A program made the translations under genes and the position numbers. Shown here piece after piece: positions 1 to 8,290 of a stretch of 57,105 bases of DNA (position 1 is its first letter; each line of letters begins with the position of its first letter). The notes beneath the pieces were generated by a model that had not been told where the DNA came from, did not search any database, and worked only from the letters and a program-made list of their open reading frames with translations. Source of the stretch: Brevundimonas diminuta 3F5N (lineage in GTDB: Bacteria; Pseudomonadota; Alphaproteobacteria; Caulobacterales; Caulobacteraceae); contig NZ_FUIE01000030.1 of assembly GCF_900163625.1 (NCBI RefSeq), positions 1 to 57,105 on the forward strand. The letters are read 5' to 3'.

Positions 1-37
1 CGACGGCGGTTCGCAGGTCACGTGCGATCATTTCACC

Positions 38-164
38 CGCTCATCCCGGCGGACGTCGGGATCCAGTGCTTTGGCTTCATCGCGCAACCCTATATTGATC
101 CCGCAGGCTGTAGGGTCAGTGCCTGTGGCTCTCACTGGATCCCGGCGTCCGCCGGGATGAGCGG
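38..164 (+). repeat. Dispersed two-armed palindromic element, copy A1
   Basis: The left arm (38-75) reads CGCTCATCCCGGCGGA and continues to CCAGTGCTTTGGC. The right arm (128-164) is the reverse complement of the same core, but its inner end reads GGCTCTCACTGG instead. The two arms can pair over about 25 bases around an unconserved centre of about 50 bases. Related copies lie at 25679-25799, 47818-47854 and 56980-57105. This copy ends 8 bases before the nadE start codon, so it probably forms part of the nadE 5' leader. Confidence 0.85.
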
Positions 165-172
165 AAAGATTG

Positions 173-2221
173 ATGGCGAAGTCCAAGACGCATTCCTTCC
201 ACGCCCCGCGCAGCCACGGCTTCGTGCGCGTCGCCGCCGCGACCCCGGTGGTTCATGTCGCCGACCCGGCCGCCAACGCCGAAGAGCACGAACGGCTGAT
301 CCGTCAGGCGGGCGAGAAGGGCGTGGACCTGCTGGTCTTCCCCGAGCTGTCGCTGAGCGCCTACGCCATCGACGACCTGCATATGCAGGCGGCCCTGCTG
401 GAAGAGGTCGAGCGCCAGATCGCGCGGCTGTCCGAGGTCGCGGACGAGGCTGGCGTCATCGCCGTGATCGGCGCGCCGATCCGCAACGGCGACGCCCTGT
501 TCAACTGCGCCGTGGTGCTGGGCGGCGGCGAGGTGCTGGGCGTGGTCCCCAAGACCTATCTGCCCAACTATCGCGAATACTATGAGAAGCGCTGGTTCGC
601 GCCCGCCGCCAGCCGTAGCGAGGACGCTGTCGTCCTGAACGGCGAAAGCATCGATTTCGCGCCGGGCCTGATATTCGAGGCGACCAACCGCCCCGGCTTC
701 GTCTTCGCGGTCGAGATCTGCGAGGACTTCTGGGCGCCGCAGCCGCCGTCGACGCGGGCGGCGCTCGCGGGGGCGCGCATCCTGTGCAACCTGTCGGCCT
801 CCAACATCGTCATCGGCAAGGCGGACGAGCGCGCCCTGCTGTGCGCCAGCCAGTCGGCGCGCACCCTGTCGGCCTATGTCTTCGCCGCCTCGGGCTGGGG
901 CGAAAGCACGACCGATCTGGCATGGGACGGTCAGGCGACGATCCACGAACTGGGCGCCCGTCTGGCCGAGGGCGAGCGCTTCGCCCTGCACAGCCATCTG
1001 ACGATCGCCGACGTGGACGTGGACCGCATCGGGCTGGATCGACTGCGCAACGGCACCTTCGCTGACTGCGCCCGGCTGGAAGGCGAGGCCGCGACGGTGG
1101 TTCCGTTCGAGGCGGGACAGGGGCCGACCGACGCCCTGATCCGTCCGCTGGACCGCTTCCCCTTTGTGCCGGACGATGCGGCACGCCTGGATCAGGACTG
1201 TTTTGAGGCCTTCAACATTCAGGTTCAGGGCCTGATGCGGCGGATGACGGCGACCGGGTCGAAGACGCTGGTGATCGGCGTCTCGGGGGGGCTGGATTCG
1301 ACGCAGGCCCTGCTGGTCGCCTGTCGCGCCTTCGACCGGCTGGAGCTGCCGCGCACCGGCATCCTGGCCTTCACCATGCCGGGGTTCGCCACTTCGGACG
1401 GCACCAAGTCGAATGCCTGGGCGCTGATGGATGCGGTGGGCGTCACTGGCGCCGAGATCGACATCCGTCCCGCTGCCGAACAGATGTTGCGCGACATCGG
1501 CCACCCCTTTGCCGATGGCCAACCGGTCCACGACATCACCTTCGAGAATGTGCAGGCGGGTCTTCGGACCGACTATCTGTTCCGTCTGGCCAATCAGAAC
1601 AACGGCTTCGTTCTGGGCACCGGCGACCTGTCGGAACTGGCGCTGGGGTGGTGCACCTATGGCGTCGGCGATCACATGAGCCACTACAACGTCAATGGCG
1701 GGGTGGCGAAGACCCTGATCCAGCACCTGATCCGCTGGGTGGCCGGGCGCGGTCTGGTGGGGGAGACGGCGACCCCGACCCTTCACGCCATTCTGGCGAC
1801 GGAGATTTCGCCCGAACTGGTTCCTGCGGGCGCCGACGGAGCGATCCAGTCGACGCAGAGCATTGTCGGCCCCTATGCGCTGAACGACTTCTTCCTGTTC
1901 TACATCAGCCGGTTCGGCCTGAAGCCGTCCAAGGTCGCCTATCTGGCCCATCAGGCCTGGGGCGATGCGGCGACGGGAAGCTGGCCGCAAGGCCTGCCGC
2001 AGGGCGAACGGGTCGCCTATGACCTGCCGACCATCAAGGGCTGGTTGCGGAAGTTCCTGATCCGCTTCTTCCAGACCAGCCAGTTCAAACGCTCGGCCGT
2101 GCCGAACGGGCCGAAGGTGGTCACGGGCGGGTCGCTGTCGCCGCGCGGCGACTGGCGGGCGCCGTCGGATTCCTCGGCGCGGGTGTGGCTGGACGAACTG
2201 GACGCCAATACGCCGGACTGA
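173..2221 (+). CDS. nadE: Glutamine-dependent NAD(+) synthetase
   Basis: This cytoplasmic enzyme makes NAD+ from deamido-NAD+, ATP and glutamine, the last step of NAD biosynthesis. The 682-residue protein has an N-terminal nitrilase-type glutaminase domain with the Glu-Lys-Cys triad visible as E58 (FPELS), K127 (PKTYLP) and C183 (EICEDF). A C-terminal synthetase domain carries the P-loop-like SGGLDS near residue 371. The length fits the two-domain form. ATG at 173 is chosen; a TTG lies directly before it. The purine-rich stretch GCGGAAAG overlaps the end of the upstream repeat. No clear terminator follows. Confidence 0.96.
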   Translation: MAKSKTHSFHAPRSHGFVRVAAATPVVHVADPAANAEEHERLIRQAGEKGVDLLVFPELSLSAYAIDDLHMQAALLEEVERQIARLSEVADEAGVIAVIGAPIRNGDALFNCAVVLGGGEVLGVVPKTYLPNYREYYEKRWFAPAASRSEDAVVLNGESIDFAPGLIFEATNRPGFVFAVEICEDFWAPQPPSTRAALAGARILCNLSASNIVIGKADERALLCASQSARTLSAYVFAASGWGESTTDLAWDGQATIHELGARLAEGERFALHSHLTIADVDVDRIGLDRLRNGTFADCARLEGEAATVVPFEAGQGPTDALIRPLDRFPFVPDDAARLDQDCFEAFNIQVQGLMRRMTATGSKTLVIGVSGGLDSTQALLVACRAFDRLELPRTGILAFTMPGFATSDGTKSNAWALMDAVGVTGAEIDIRPAAEQMLRDIGHPFADGQPVHDITFENVQAGLRTDYLFRLANQNNGFVLGTGDLSELALGWCTYGVGDHMSHYNVNGGVAKTLIQHLIRWVAGRGLVGETATPTLHAILATEISPELVPAGADGAIQSTQSIVGPYALNDFFLFYISRFGLKPSKVAYLAHQAWGDAATGSWPQGLPQGERVAYDLPTIKGWLRKFLIRFFQTSQFKRSAVPNGPKVVTGGSLSPRGDWRAPSDSSARVWLDELDANTPD

Positions 2222-2257
2222 TGCGCGCGAGGGTTGAAACGACTCGCCTGGGGTTTA

Positions 2258-2365
2258 CGCGTCTGCGGGACGCGGGTTAGCGTTTCGACCTCCCCGCCCT
2301 CTGTGAGCCTGACACACCCGGTCGTGCGGGAGAGCCCGGATCTGTCCGGGTCAGCCTTGGGCTGA
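2258..2365 (+). promoter_or_regulatory. Structured leader upstream of the DUF4168 gene
   Basis: Three short hairpins stand in a row before the next gene. They are CGCGTC/GACGCG (2258-2274), CCCGGA/TCCGGG (2335-2350) and TCAGCC/GGCTGA (2351-2365). The last ends 27 bases before the ATG and just ahead of a GAAGGA ribosome site. No known riboswitch class was recognised. It may only be a stable mRNA leader. Confidence 0.3.
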
Positions 2366-2392
2366 GCGTTCGGGGTTGAAGAAGGATACGCC

Positions 2393-2995
2393 ATGCGTTT
2401 TGCAACGGCCGCCGCCCCGACCGCCATTCTGGCCGCCCTGTTCCTGACCGCCGCGCCCGCTCTGGCGCAGGACGCCGCTCCAGCGCCCGCCGCCGCCCCT
2501 GCCGCAGCCGGTGAACCGACCGACGCCGAACTGAGCCAGTTCGCCGCCGCCATGAAGACGGTCCAGAGCGTGGCCGCGACCGTCCAGAACGGAACCCCGA
2601 CCGAGGACCAGCAGGCCCAGATGGCCGCCGCCGTGCAGAACTCGGGTCTGGCCGTTGAACGCTTCAACGCCATTTCGGCGGCCGTTTCGGCTGACCCGGT
2701 GCTGCAGGCTCGGGCGGCTGTGGCGGGCGCGACGCCGTCCGCGCCCGGCTCGGTCGGGGCCGGCGTCACCGACGCCGAAGCCGGTCAGTTCGCCGCCGCC
2801 ATGGGCGAAATCTCGGGCATCGCCCGCGCCCTGAACGGCGCCCAGCCGAACGCCGAACAGCAGGCTCAGATGGCCGCCGCCATCCAGAACTCGGGCCTTG
2901 AGATCGAGCGCTTCAACGCTATTTCCGCCGCCACGGCGCAGGACGAGCATCTGCAGGCGCGCATCGCCCTTGCCCAGACGCGTCAGGGCGAATAG
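2393..2995 (+). CDS. Secreted protein with two DUF4168 repeats
   Basis: This 200-residue protein begins with a clear Sec signal peptide (cleavage predicted after ALA, residue 25), then an Ala/Pro linker. Two similar copies of a DUF4168-like unit follow, at about residues 43-109 and 126-192. Both contain the pattern QQAQMAAA-QNSGL-ERFNAISAA. The usual DUF4168 protein has one unit, so this looks like an internal duplication. The family function is unknown; export to the periplasm is inferred from the signal peptide. A GAAGGA ribosome site supports the start. The gene sits alone between nadE and the PhnA-like gene. Confidence 0.8.
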   Translation: MRFATAAAPTAILAALFLTAAPALAQDAAPAPAAAPAAAGEPTDAELSQFAAAMKTVQSVAATVQNGTPTEDQQAQMAAAVQNSGLAVERFNAISAAVSADPVLQARAAVAGATPSAPGSVGAGVTDAEAGQFAAAMGEISGIARALNGAQPNAEQQAQMAAAIQNSGLEIERFNAISAATAQDEHLQARIALAQTRQGE

Positions 2996-3058
2996 GCCCA
3001 TGGGAGGCGGGCTGTCGCGGAAGCGGCGGCCCTCTCTCTCTTTCAGGCAGGATCGACC

Positions 3059-3283
3059 ATGACCGACGACGTGACCAAGGACTCCAACGGCAACCTCCTG
3101 GCCGACGGCGACAGCGTGACCCTGATCAAGGATCTGAAGGTCAAGGGCTCGGGCGGGGTGACGCTGAAGCGTGGAACCCTGGTCAAGAACATCCGTCTGA
3201 CCGGCGACCCCGACGAGATCGAGGCCAACGTCGAGAAGGTGCGCGGCCTGGTCCTGCGCACGGAGTTCGTGAAGAAGGCTTGA
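3059..3283 (+). CDS. PhnA/YjdM-type domain protein without zinc ribbon
   Basis: The 74 residues match the C-terminal half of the PhnA/YjdM family, including DSNGNLLADGDSVTLIKDLK and the LVKNIRL and EFVKKA ends. The N-terminal zinc-ribbon half of the E. coli protein is absent. Despite the family label (alkylphosphonate utilisation), YjdM is not part of the C-P lyase and its role is not settled. The gene stands 63 bases after the DUF4168 gene, on the same strand. ATG at 3059 is preceded by GGCAGGA. The reading frame is intact, so this looks like a natural short form and not a broken gene. Confidence 0.8.
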   Translation: MTDDVTKDSNGNLLADGDSVTLIKDLKVKGSGGVTLKRGTLVKNIRLTGDPDEIEANVEKVRGLVLRTEFVKKA

Positions 3284-3289
3284 TGCTGA

Positions 3290-3358
3290 GCCTACCGCGC
3301 TTCGCGCTGCTTGAGGCTCATTTAAGCGGGCCTATCGCGCTTCACGCTACTTGAGGCC
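3290..3358 (+). repeat. Short hairpin repeat family B, two tandem copies
   Basis: Two copies (3290-3318 and 3329-3358) of a hairpin of the form GCCTATCGCGC-TTC-GCGCTGCTTGAGGC lie between the convergent PhnA-like and hydrolase genes. The second copy has compensating-type changes (TTCACGCTAC). Relatives occur at 16510, 29498, 32373, 41672 and 47688-47750. The position between convergent stops suggests a role at transcript ends. Confidence 0.75.
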
Positions 3359-3407
3359 GTGAGCGGGTCGACCGGGCCTTGTGCTGCTTGGGCCCCGGAG
3401 GGCTGCC

Positions 3408-4301
3408 TCAGCCCACGCTCGCCAGGAATTCGAAGATGGCGGCGCGCGCCTCGGGCTCGTCCAGCATGGGGGCGTGGCCGACGCCGGGAACCTCGACATA
3501 GGCCATGGCAGGGGCGGCCTTCTTCATCTTGTCGGCGATGGCGGGGCTGAGCAGGTCGGATGTTCCGCCGCGCACCAGCAGGGTCGGCTTCTTCCGCGCC
3601 AGCGCCCGGAACGCGGGCCACAGGTTGGGAACCAGGGCCTTGGACCCCGCCGCCTTGATCGGCGCGGAGATATCCGGGTCATAGTCCAGCACCGGCGCGC
3701 CCTCGGTCCCCTCGCGGAAGACGCGGCGGGCGAAGGCGGCCCAGTCGGCGTCCGTATAGTCGGGGAAGGCCGCCTCATTGATGCGCCGGGCGTAGGCCGT
3801 GGCGTCATCCCAGCTCTCGATCACGACGGGCTGGCCGGTATAGGCGGCGATGCGGGCCAGACCTTCGGTCGCGACCTCGGGGCCGACGTCGTTCAGGATG
3901 GCGGCGGCGATGGCCTTGGGCTTGATGGCGGTCAGCGCCAGGGTGATCAGCCCGCCCATGGAGGTGCCGAGGAAGACCGCCTTCTCGATCCCTGCCTGCT
4001 CCATCAGGGCCACGACGTCCTTCGCATAGACGTCCGGCGTATAGGTCATGGGGTCGGGCGCACGATCCGACCGGCCGCGCCCGCGCACGTCGATCGCCAG
4101 GACGCGGCGACCGCTGTGGGCGATCAGACCCGCGATGACGCCGAAATCGGCGCTGTTGCGCGTCAGGCCGTGGATGGCGATGACCGGCAAGCGCGCCGGC
4201 CCCTCGGCCGGGGCGTAGTCGCGGGCGTAGAGGCTGAGGCCGTCCGGCGAGGTCCAGCGCCGCTCGACAAAGCGGTCGGCCAGCGGGGTGGTCATCGGCA
4301 T
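3408..4301 (-). CDS. Alpha/beta-fold hydrolase
   Basis: This 297-residue cytoplasmic protein has the alpha/beta hydrolase fold. The catalytic triad is readable as S114 in the elbow GTSMGG, D249 in GGTSDLLSP and H276 in GVGHAPML; the oxyanion HG motif is IHGLTRN at about 43. No signal peptide is present. The substrate cannot be told from sequence. It lies 62 bases after gmhB on the same strand and may be the last gene of the AGE-gmhB operon. The ATG at 4301 has GGAG at a good distance; a second ATG two codons in is possible. Confidence 0.85.
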   Translation of the reverse strand: MPMTTPLADRFVERRWTSPDGLSLYARDYAPAEGPARLPVIAIHGLTRNSADFGVIAGLIAHSGRRVLAIDVRGRGRSDRAPDPMTYTPDVYAKDVVALMEQAGIEKAVFLGTSMGGLITLALTAIKPKAIAAAILNDVGPEVATEGLARIAAYTGQPVVIESWDDATAYARRINEAAFPDYTDADWAAFARRVFREGTEGAPVLDYDPDISAPIKAAGSKALVPNLWPAFRALARKKPTLLVRGGTSDLLSPAIADKMKKAAPAMAYVEVPGVGHAPMLDEPEARAAIFEFLASVG

Positions 4302-4363
4302 GGATCGTCTCCGAACAGCAGTTCCGTTCGAGCGACGTTAATTCATCGATTGCGGAATAGCGA

Positions 4364-4873
4364 TCAGCCGGGCGGCAGATCGCGGATGAATTGATCGAGA
4401 TCGCCCTGGGTGAAGCGATGGCCCGCCACGCCCGCGCGCCGCGCCGCCTCCATGTCCGAAGGCTGGTCGCCGATCATCAGCGAGCGGGAAAGGTCCAGGT
4501 CGTGCTCGGCGGCGGCCCTCAGCAACATGCCGGGGTTGGGCTTGCGGTCGGGGTGGTCGGGGTGGCGATAGCGTTCGTCCGCCGCTTCTGAATGGAAGGG
4601 ACAGGCGTAGACGGCGTCGATGCGCCCGCCGCCTTCGGCCAGCCGCTCGATCAGCCGACGGTTGAAGGCGTGCATGGTCTCTTCGCTGAACATGCCGCGC
4701 GCCACGCCCGACTGGTTGGTGACGATGACGGTCATGTAGCCCGCCTCGTTCAGCCGCTTCACCGCCTCGGCGGCGCCGGGAATCAGCACCAGTTGATCGG
4801 GCCGGTGCGGATAGCCGCTGTCGACGATCAGCACGCCGTCGCGGTCGAGGAAGGCGGCGGGGCGCTGGGTCAT
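4364..4873 (-). CDS. gmhB: HAD-family heptose-bisphosphate-type phosphatase (GmhB-like)
   Basis: This 169-residue HAD phosphatase resembles D-glycero-D-manno-heptose-1,7-bisphosphate 7-phosphatase, which prepares heptose for lipopolysaccharide core. Visible motifs are FLDRDGV (D10, D12), TNQSG (T52), K111 in RKPNPGM and IGDQPSD (D136). The zinc loop is atypical. It starts CPFH (C91, H94), but the second Cys pair of the E. coli enzyme is replaced by HPDH (H104, H107). The start overlaps the stop of the AGE gene as ATGA, so translation is probably coupled. Exact substrate is inferred. Confidence 0.75.
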   Translation of the reverse strand: MTQRPAAFLDRDGVLIVDSGYPHRPDQLVLIPGAAEAVKRLNEAGYMTVIVTNQSGVARGMFSEETMHAFNRRLIERLAEGGGRIDAVYACPFHSEAADERYRHPDHPDRKPNPGMLLRAAAEHDLDLSRSLMIGDQPSDMEAARRAGVAGHRFTQGDLDQFIRDLPPG

Positions 4874-5979
4874 GCGGGCTCCGTCAGCAGGGCCGAGAAG
4901 GCCGTCATCAGATGGTAGAGGCTGGAGGCGGGAACGGCGGCGTCCTGGGGCCGTCCCTCGGCGTCAAAGGCGTCGATCCACAGGCCTTGTGTCTCTGTCG
5001 CCAGATGGGTCTCGAACAGGCGCTCGATCAGCCTGGCCGCCCTGACGTGTTCGCCGCGCGCATGCAGGGCGCGCAGAAGCTCGGTCTGGGCCCACAGGCG
5101 CACGCCGCCGTCGCGGATCTGGCCGATCCGGTTGATCTCGCGCACGGCCAGTCCATCTGCGCGGACCCCGCAGGTCAGGGCGCTGGTGTAGAGGGCGCGC
5201 GCGGGGGAACTCAGGTCCGGCAGGCCTAGGCGGGCGGCTTCGCCCAGCAGCCAGACCCATTCCATGTGGTGTCCCGGCTCGATGCATTGGCCTTCGGAGC
5301 CGGGGCGCGGGCTCCAGTCGGTCTCGTAGAACTCGCCCAGCATCAGATGTTCGCGGTCGAAGAAACGTCGGTTGAACAGCTCCAGCACCGACCGGGCCGC
5401 CGCCTCGAAGGCCGGGTCGGGCGCCGTCGCCTGCCAGGCCAGCAGGGCCTCCAGCATGTGCATGTGCGGGTTCTGGCGACGCGGCAAGACCGGGGGCAGG
5501 GCCTCCTGCCAGCCGCCGTGAACGGGATCGGCCATCTGCGCCTGGATGGCGGCCAGGGTCTCGAGCGCCAGCGGCCGCGCCCGTTCGTCCTTCAGCACGC
5601 GGTGCGCGCCGGCCAGGGCGAACAGGACGAAGGCCAGGTCGTAGAGATCAGGCGTGGCGTCGCTCACGGTTCCCGCGTCGTCCGTGGCGCGCACCCACAG
5701 GCCGTCGTTCCGGCGGTTGCTGCGGATCAGGGCGTCCAGCGCGGCGCGGGCGACGGGTTCGGCCTCGATCCAGCCCAGCGCGGCGGCCTGGATGAAGACA
5801 TAGGTCTGTCGCGCCTGCACGCGGGTGCGGCGGGGGACGCCTGTGACTGGCCGTCCATCGAGGTCCAGCTTCTCGAAGAAGCGGCCATCGCCGTCGATTC
5901 CCGCCGCCGCCCACAGCGGCAGGGCCTGGCCGAACAGCCAGTCATGGACCCGGTTCCTGGCGGCGGCGTCGAAGCTCAT
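4870..5979 (-). CDS. AGE-family sugar epimerase/isomerase
   Basis: This 369-residue protein belongs to the N-acylglucosamine 2-epimerase / mannose isomerase superfamily with an (alpha/alpha)6 barrel. Family segments are RRTRVQARQTYVF near residue 50, HMLEALLAW near 173, PGHHMEWVWLL near 239 and LWAQTELLRA near 295. The exact sugar is not predictable; mannose or mannose-phosphate isomerases and GlcNAc epimerases share the fold. It heads a minus-strand operon with the GmhB-like phosphatase and is divergent from two sugar-nucleotide genes, so a role in surface polysaccharide supply is likely. Confidence 0.82.
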   Translation of the reverse strand: MSFDAAARNRVHDWLFGQALPLWAAAGIDGDGRFFEKLDLDGRPVTGVPRRTRVQARQTYVFIQAAALGWIEAEPVARAALDALIRSNRRNDGLWVRATDDAGTVSDATPDLYDLAFVLFALAGAHRVLKDERARPLALETLAAIQAQMADPVHGGWQEALPPVLPRRQNPHMHMLEALLAWQATAPDPAFEAAARSVLELFNRRFFDREHLMLGEFYETDWSPRPGSEGQCIEPGHHMEWVWLLGEAARLGLPDLSSPARALYTSALTCGVRADGLAVREINRIGQIRDGGVRLWAQTELLRALHARGEHVRAARLIERLFETHLATETQGLWIDAFDAEGRPQDAAVPASSLYHLMTAFSALLTEPA

Positions 5980-6060
5980 GGGTCCGGCTTAGGCGGCGCT
6001 CCGGCCTTTGCCAAGTCGCCGTTTCGTTGCATCCGGCAACGCGAAGTGACTCGGGGGGGT

Positions 6061-6090
6061 TTGTTCAGCACCCCGCCGCTTTGCTAGGAC
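6061..6090 (+). promoter_or_regulatory. Candidate housekeeping promoter for the aminotransferase gene
   Basis: TTGTTC (6061-6066) stands 16 bases before GCTAGGAC (6083-6090), resembling the Caulobacter sigma-73 pattern TTGAC/GCTANAWC. It would give a leader of about 85 bases before the ATG at 6182. A small hairpin CGTTGC/GCAACG lies upstream at 6025-6041. Confidence 0.35.
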
Positions 6091-6181
6091 GCAGACTGAC
6101 ACAGACGACCCGCCTTCGCGTCCGCGCCCCGGAGCCTTGGACTTCCGCCCGCGCCGGCCCCATCGAGAGAGCGACATCGCA

Positions 6182-7342
6182 ATGACCATTCCCTTCATCG
6201 ACCTTCAGGCTCAGCGCCTGCGCCTCGGCGGCAAGATCGAGGCCGCCGTTCAGGAGGCCGTCGTCGGCGGCGCCTGGGTCATGGGCCCGCAGGTGCGCCA
6301 GTTCGAGGCCGACCTGGCCGCGTTCGGCAAGGCCAAGCACGCCCTGGGCTGCGCCAACGGCACCGACGCCCTGGCCCTGCCGCTGATGGCCTGGGGGATC
6401 GGGCGCGGCGACGCCGTCTTCGTCCCCAGCTTCACCTTCGCCGCCACCGCCGAGGTCGTGCCTTGGTTCGACGCCGAGCCGGTCTTCGTCGATGTGGACG
6501 CGGACACCTACAACATGGACCCGGCCGCGCTGGAGCGCGCCATCGAGGGAATCAAGGCCGAGGGTCGCCTGACCCCGCGCGTGGTCATCGCCGTCGACCT
6601 GTTCGGCCAGCCCGCCGACTATCCGGCCATCAAGGCGGTCTGTGACAAACATGGCCTGAAGCTGATCTCGGACTCGGCCCAGGGCTTCGGCTGCACCATC
6701 GACGGCGCGCATCCGCTGAAATGGGCCGATGTGACCACCACCAGCTTCTTCCCGGCTAAGCCGCTGGGCTGCTACGGCGATGGCGGGGCGGTGCTGACCA
6801 ATGACGACGAACTGGCCCAGCTGATGGATTCCATCCGCGTCCACGGCAAGGCGGTCGGCGTCGACCTGAAGGACCGGACCTTCGACCACGACCCCAAATA
6901 TCTGAATATGCGCGTCGGCCTGAACAGCCGTCTGGACACCATCCAGGCCGCCGTCCTGATCGAGAAGCTGAAGGTCTTTGCGCAGGAGATCGAGTGGCGC
7001 AACGCCGCCGCCGCCCGCTATAACGAGGGCCTGAGCCCCCACGTCGCCAAGGTGCCGGACGTCCCGGCGGGCAATGTCTCCAACTGGGCGCAATACACGG
7101 TCGAGCATTCGGACCGCGACGCCTTGGCCGCGCATCTGAAGGATCAGGGCGTGCCGACGGCGGTCTATTATCCGATCCCGCTGCACCTTCAGCCCGCCTA
7201 TGAGCACTATCCGCGCGGCGCGGGCGGCTTGCCCGTCACCGAGCGGCTGAAGGACGTGGTCGTCAGCCTGCCGATGCACGCCGATCTGGACGCCCAGACG
7301 CAAGACCGCATCATCGCCGCCGTCGCCAGCTTTAAGGCCTGA
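6182..7342 (+). CDS. DegT/DnrJ/EryC1/StrS sugar-nucleotide aminotransferase
   Basis: This 386-residue PLP enzyme transfers an amino group to a keto-sugar nucleotide. The PLP lysine is K193 in SFFPAKPLG; D164 in ISDSAQ is the pyridine-nitrogen partner; the GCANGTDAL motif near residue 57 binds phosphate. It closely resembles WbpE/WlbC-type 3-aminotransferases. The next gene, 5 bases on, is a matching Gfo/Idh/MocA dehydrogenase, as in the pathway that turns UDP-GlcNAc uronate into its 3-amino form. The start is the ATG at 6182; upstream in-frame codons lack a ribosome site. Confidence 0.88.
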   Translation: MTIPFIDLQAQRLRLGGKIEAAVQEAVVGGAWVMGPQVRQFEADLAAFGKAKHALGCANGTDALALPLMAWGIGRGDAVFVPSFTFAATAEVVPWFDAEPVFVDVDADTYNMDPAALERAIEGIKAEGRLTPRVVIAVDLFGQPADYPAIKAVCDKHGLKLISDSAQGFGCTIDGAHPLKWADVTTTSFFPAKPLGCYGDGGAVLTNDDELAQLMDSIRVHGKAVGVDLKDRTFDHDPKYLNMRVGLNSRLDTIQAAVLIEKLKVFAQEIEWRNAAAARYNEGLSPHVAKVPDVPAGNVSNWAQYTVEHSDRDALAAHLKDQGVPTAVYYPIPLHLQPAYEHYPRGAGGLPVTERLKDVVVSLPMHADLDAQTQDRIIAAVASFKA

Positions 7343-7347
7343 TCCGC

Positions 7348-8280
7348 ATGACCCTCCAGCAGACCCCTCTCAAGATCGGCGTCGCGGGCGCCGGCGTCAT
7401 GGGCCGCAACCACGCCCGTGTCCTGGCCGAACTGCGCGACGTCGAGCTGACGACCGTCTTCGATCCCGACGCCGTGACGGCCGAGGGCGTGGCCGCCGCC
7501 TATGGCGCGACCGCCGTGACGACCGCCGAGGCCTTCGTCGCCGCCGGCCTGGACGCCGCCGTCATCGCCACGCCGAACCGCTATCACGCCGAACTGGGCG
7601 TGGCCCTGCTGAACGCTGGCGTCCATGTGCTGGTTGAGAAGCCGATCGCGGCCACAGTGGCCGACGCTCAGGCCATGATCGACGCCGCCAAGGCCAATGA
7701 CCGAGTGCTGATGGTCGGCCATGTCGAGCGCTTCAACCCGGCGGTCGAGACGGTCAAGCGCGCCATCGACGGCGACGAGATCATCTCCATCCAGATCACC
7801 CGCGTCGGCCCCTTCCCGCCGCGCATGGGCGAGGTCGGGGTGGTCATCGATCTGGCGGTGCACGACATCGACATCATCCGCCATCTGACGGGGTCGGAGA
7901 TGACCGAGGTCCAGTCGCTGTTAGGCCACACCCACGCCTCGCGCGAGGACTCGGCCCTGCTGCAGTTCCGCATGGACAATGGGGTGATCGCCCACATCAC
8001 CACCAACTGGGTCACGCCCTACAAGACCCGCGTCCTGCAGGTGGCGACCAAGAACCGCTTCATCGTCGCCGACCTGATCACCCGCCAGGTGACGGAATTC
8101 TTCGGCCAGCAGCCGGACGGCTCCTATTCGACGCGGATGCTGAACGCCTGGCCCGCCGAGCCGCTCAAGAAGGAGCACGAGGCCTTCGTCCACGCCATCC
8201 GCACCGGCGAGACGGCGGCCGTCAGCGGCGAAGACGGCCTGCGCAATCTGGAAGTGGCGCTGAGGTGTCTGGGGGAGTGA
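7348..8280 (+). CDS. Gfo/Idh/MocA-family sugar-nucleotide dehydrogenase
   Basis: This 310-residue NAD(P)-dependent oxidoreductase has the Rossmann motif GVAGAGVMGRNHA (residues 11-23), the signature EKP (97-99), and the C-terminal substrate domain with DLAVHDID. It most likely oxidises the 3-hydroxyl of a UDP-N-acetylhexosamine uronate (WbpB/WlbA type), giving the substrate of the preceding aminotransferase. The gene starts 5 bases after that gene and is surely co-transcribed. The product probably feeds O-antigen, capsule or S-layer polysaccharide. Specificity is inferred from pairing. Confidence 0.85.
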   Translation: MTLQQTPLKIGVAGAGVMGRNHARVLAELRDVELTTVFDPDAVTAEGVAAAYGATAVTTAEAFVAAGLDAAVIATPNRYHAELGVALLNAGVHVLVEKPIAATVADAQAMIDAAKANDRVLMVGHVERFNPAVETVKRAIDGDEIISIQITRVGPFPPRMGEVGVVIDLAVHDIDIIRHLTGSEMTEVQSLLGHTHASREDSALLQFRMDNGVIAHITTNWVTPYKTRVLQVATKNRFIVADLITRQVTEFFGQQPDGSYSTRMLNAWPAEPLKKEHEAFVHAIRTGETAAVSGEDGLRNLEVALRCLGE

Positions 8281-8290
8281 GCGAGAGGCT

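Noticed and set aside
116..1990. 624-residue antisense open frame across nadE
   Set aside because: Low-complexity Gly/Arg/Gln product without family features; nadE is certain. High GC leaves few stop codons on the antisense strand.
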